Part shown: piece after piece, positions 63,580 through 64,000 of the stretch
How positions within the stretch are numbered: the stretch's first letter is position 1
Layout of the letters: each line of letters starts with the position of its first letter
Translations under genes and position numbers: made by a program
Assembly: GCA_963556195.1 (NCBI GenBank)
Contig: CAUVYP010001208.1
Location: forward strand, 5,084,001-5,148,000
Reading direction: 5' to 3'
Source of the DNA: Sepiola atlantica
Lineage: Eukaryota; Mollusca; Cephalopoda; Sepiida; Sepiolidae
Length of the DNA stretch: 64,000 nt
The notes under the pieces: model-generated
Told to the model about the DNA's origin: nothing
The model's database searches: none
The model's input: the letters and a program-made list of their open reading frames with translations, nothing else

Positions 63580-64000
63580 TTAGCGCGTTTTAAAGTTGAT
63601 ATCGCTTTTGTTTATAACTTCCACATTTATTCGAATTGTGCAACGAAACTTTGCACAGATTAGCGGAGTCACATGTTCTACTGAAGTACCAAGTTTTAGA
63701 AGTGCAGCTCTTGTACTGCCGGAGATATGTCGATACAAACTGAATACGCAAACTATCAACAAAATTTAGTGCGATTTAAAGTTGATATCGCTTTTGTTTA
63801 TAACTTCCCCATTCTTTAGAATTGTGCAACGAAACTGTGCAGAGATAAGCGGAGTCACATGCTCTACTGAAGTATCAAGTTTCAGAAGTGCAGCTCTTTT
63901 ACTGCCGGAGATATGTCGATACAAACTGAATACGCAAAACATCGACAAAATTTAGCGCGTTTTAAAGTTGATATCGCTTTTGTTTATAACTTCCACATTT
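63580..64000. repeat. Start of the next HOR copy, cut by the window edge
   Basis: M (63580), S (63766) and the first 49 bases of a further unit. S has 'gaaactgtgc', the mark of the variant lineage seen at 51676 and 59488. Confidence 0.92.

Larger units (their letters stand above)
1..64000. repeat. Satellite DNA array, 186-bp unit, with higher-order repeats
   Basis: The complete window is a head-to-tail array of one 186-bp unit. Counting from 'ttagcgcg' at 153 to the last start at 63952 gives 343 units, plus partial units at both edges, so neither array end is in view. All units lie in the same orientation and no unique sequence interrupts them. Units differ by about 3-7% (N against A is 6 differences, N against K is 9, N against S is 13, hand counted). 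Diagnostic substitutions recur in the same order at multiples of 186 bp, mostly 1,674 bp but also 1,302, 1,488, 1,860, 2,790 and 5,022 bp. Established knowledge: long uninterrupted HOR satellites near nucleosome length are typical of centromeres in many eukaryotes. Centromere placement here is inference; a non-centromeric heterochromatin block is the main alternative. Confidence 0.97.

Noticed and set aside
153..63948. A 60-codon open frame on the minus strand in nearly every unit
   Set aside because: 186 is divisible by 3, so one low-stop frame repeats in step with the unit and is closed once per unit by the TAA at the 'ttagcg' start. The frame is freely broken (E units, 2198, 3314, all off-length units) and the variants change residues without regard to reading frame. 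No recognisable domain, promoter or splice context is visible.
1..64000. CRISPR array or other prokaryotic repeat system
   Set aside because: There are no unique spacers: the whole 186 bp repeats. There are no cas-like genes or leader, and no bacterial gene context anywhere.
1..64000. rRNA, tRNA, snRNA or histone tandem gene cluster
   Set aside because: The unit is too short for an rDNA or histone repeat, and I see no tRNA-like cloverleaf, internal A/B box pair or snRNA-like signal that would support an RNA gene.
1..64000. Transposon-derived tandem repeat or an insertion within the array
   Set aside because: I saw no terminal inverted repeats, target-site duplications, LTR or transposase-like frame, and the 186-bp register runs through the entire window.
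1..64000. Naming the family from the 186-bp length (for example fish type I satellites, plant 178-180-bp or primate 171-bp satellites)
   Set aside because: Many unrelated centromeric satellites have lengths of 150-190 bp. I cannot match the sequence to any from memory, and CpG retention is unlike older methylated vertebrate satellites. A database search with the unit would be decisive.

Overview
The whole window is one uninterrupted tandem satellite array. I see no gene, RNA gene, transposon or unique sequence in any of the 64,000 bases. The unit is 186 bp. Between 153 and 63951 I count 343 consecutive units, with a 152-bp partial unit at the left edge and 49 bp of a unit at the right edge. 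Only seven units differ from 186 bp, each by one base. I number offsets within a unit from the 'ttagcgcg' start (offset 1 = position 153). The units all lie in the same orientation and are about 37% GC (hand count on one consensus unit).

The units fall into recurring subtypes that differ by only about 3-7%. I gave them working letters: N, T, A, P, B, K, R, G, S, S'', M, X, I, D and E. Most diagnostic changes sit in two places: a variable box at offsets 75-97, and a second block running from about offset 174 of one unit to offset 53 of the next. The subtypes follow each other in repeated orders, which makes higher-order repeats (HORs).

Layout. 153-2011 is an irregular leader rich in K. 2012-14288 has overlapping long duplications of 15, 18, 7 and 5 units. 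14475-17824 holds two 9-unit repeats of 1,675 bp. 18755-22102 holds two different 9-unit repeats of 1,674 bp. 22103-25264 holds an 8-unit and a 9-unit repeat. About 4.65 kb at 25823-30472 is repeated at 30845-35494, a 5,022-bp (27-unit) period. 35495-41445 is irregular. From about 42.0 kb the subtype set changes: K, R and TTGG-type B stop, while I, D, E and S'' begin. This right domain has 7-unit (42004-44607), 10-unit (44422-48141) and then five 9-unit repeats (48142-56511). A rearranged stretch (56512-61905) follows, including an island of left-domain type at 60790-61347, and then one more regular 9-unit copy (61906-63579).

This is what a eukaryotic centromeric or pericentromeric satellite looks like: a nucleosome-scale unit, HORs and no interruptions. 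That placement is inference from architecture. I do not recognise the sequence family and cannot name the organism. CpG is not depleted in the unit (9 seen against about 6.4 expected), which argues against long-term heavy germline CpG methylation. No genes work together here. The biology of interest is array evolution: unequal exchange, hybrid units, local homogenisation, and subtype-dependent loss of a short TTCG/CGAA dyad.
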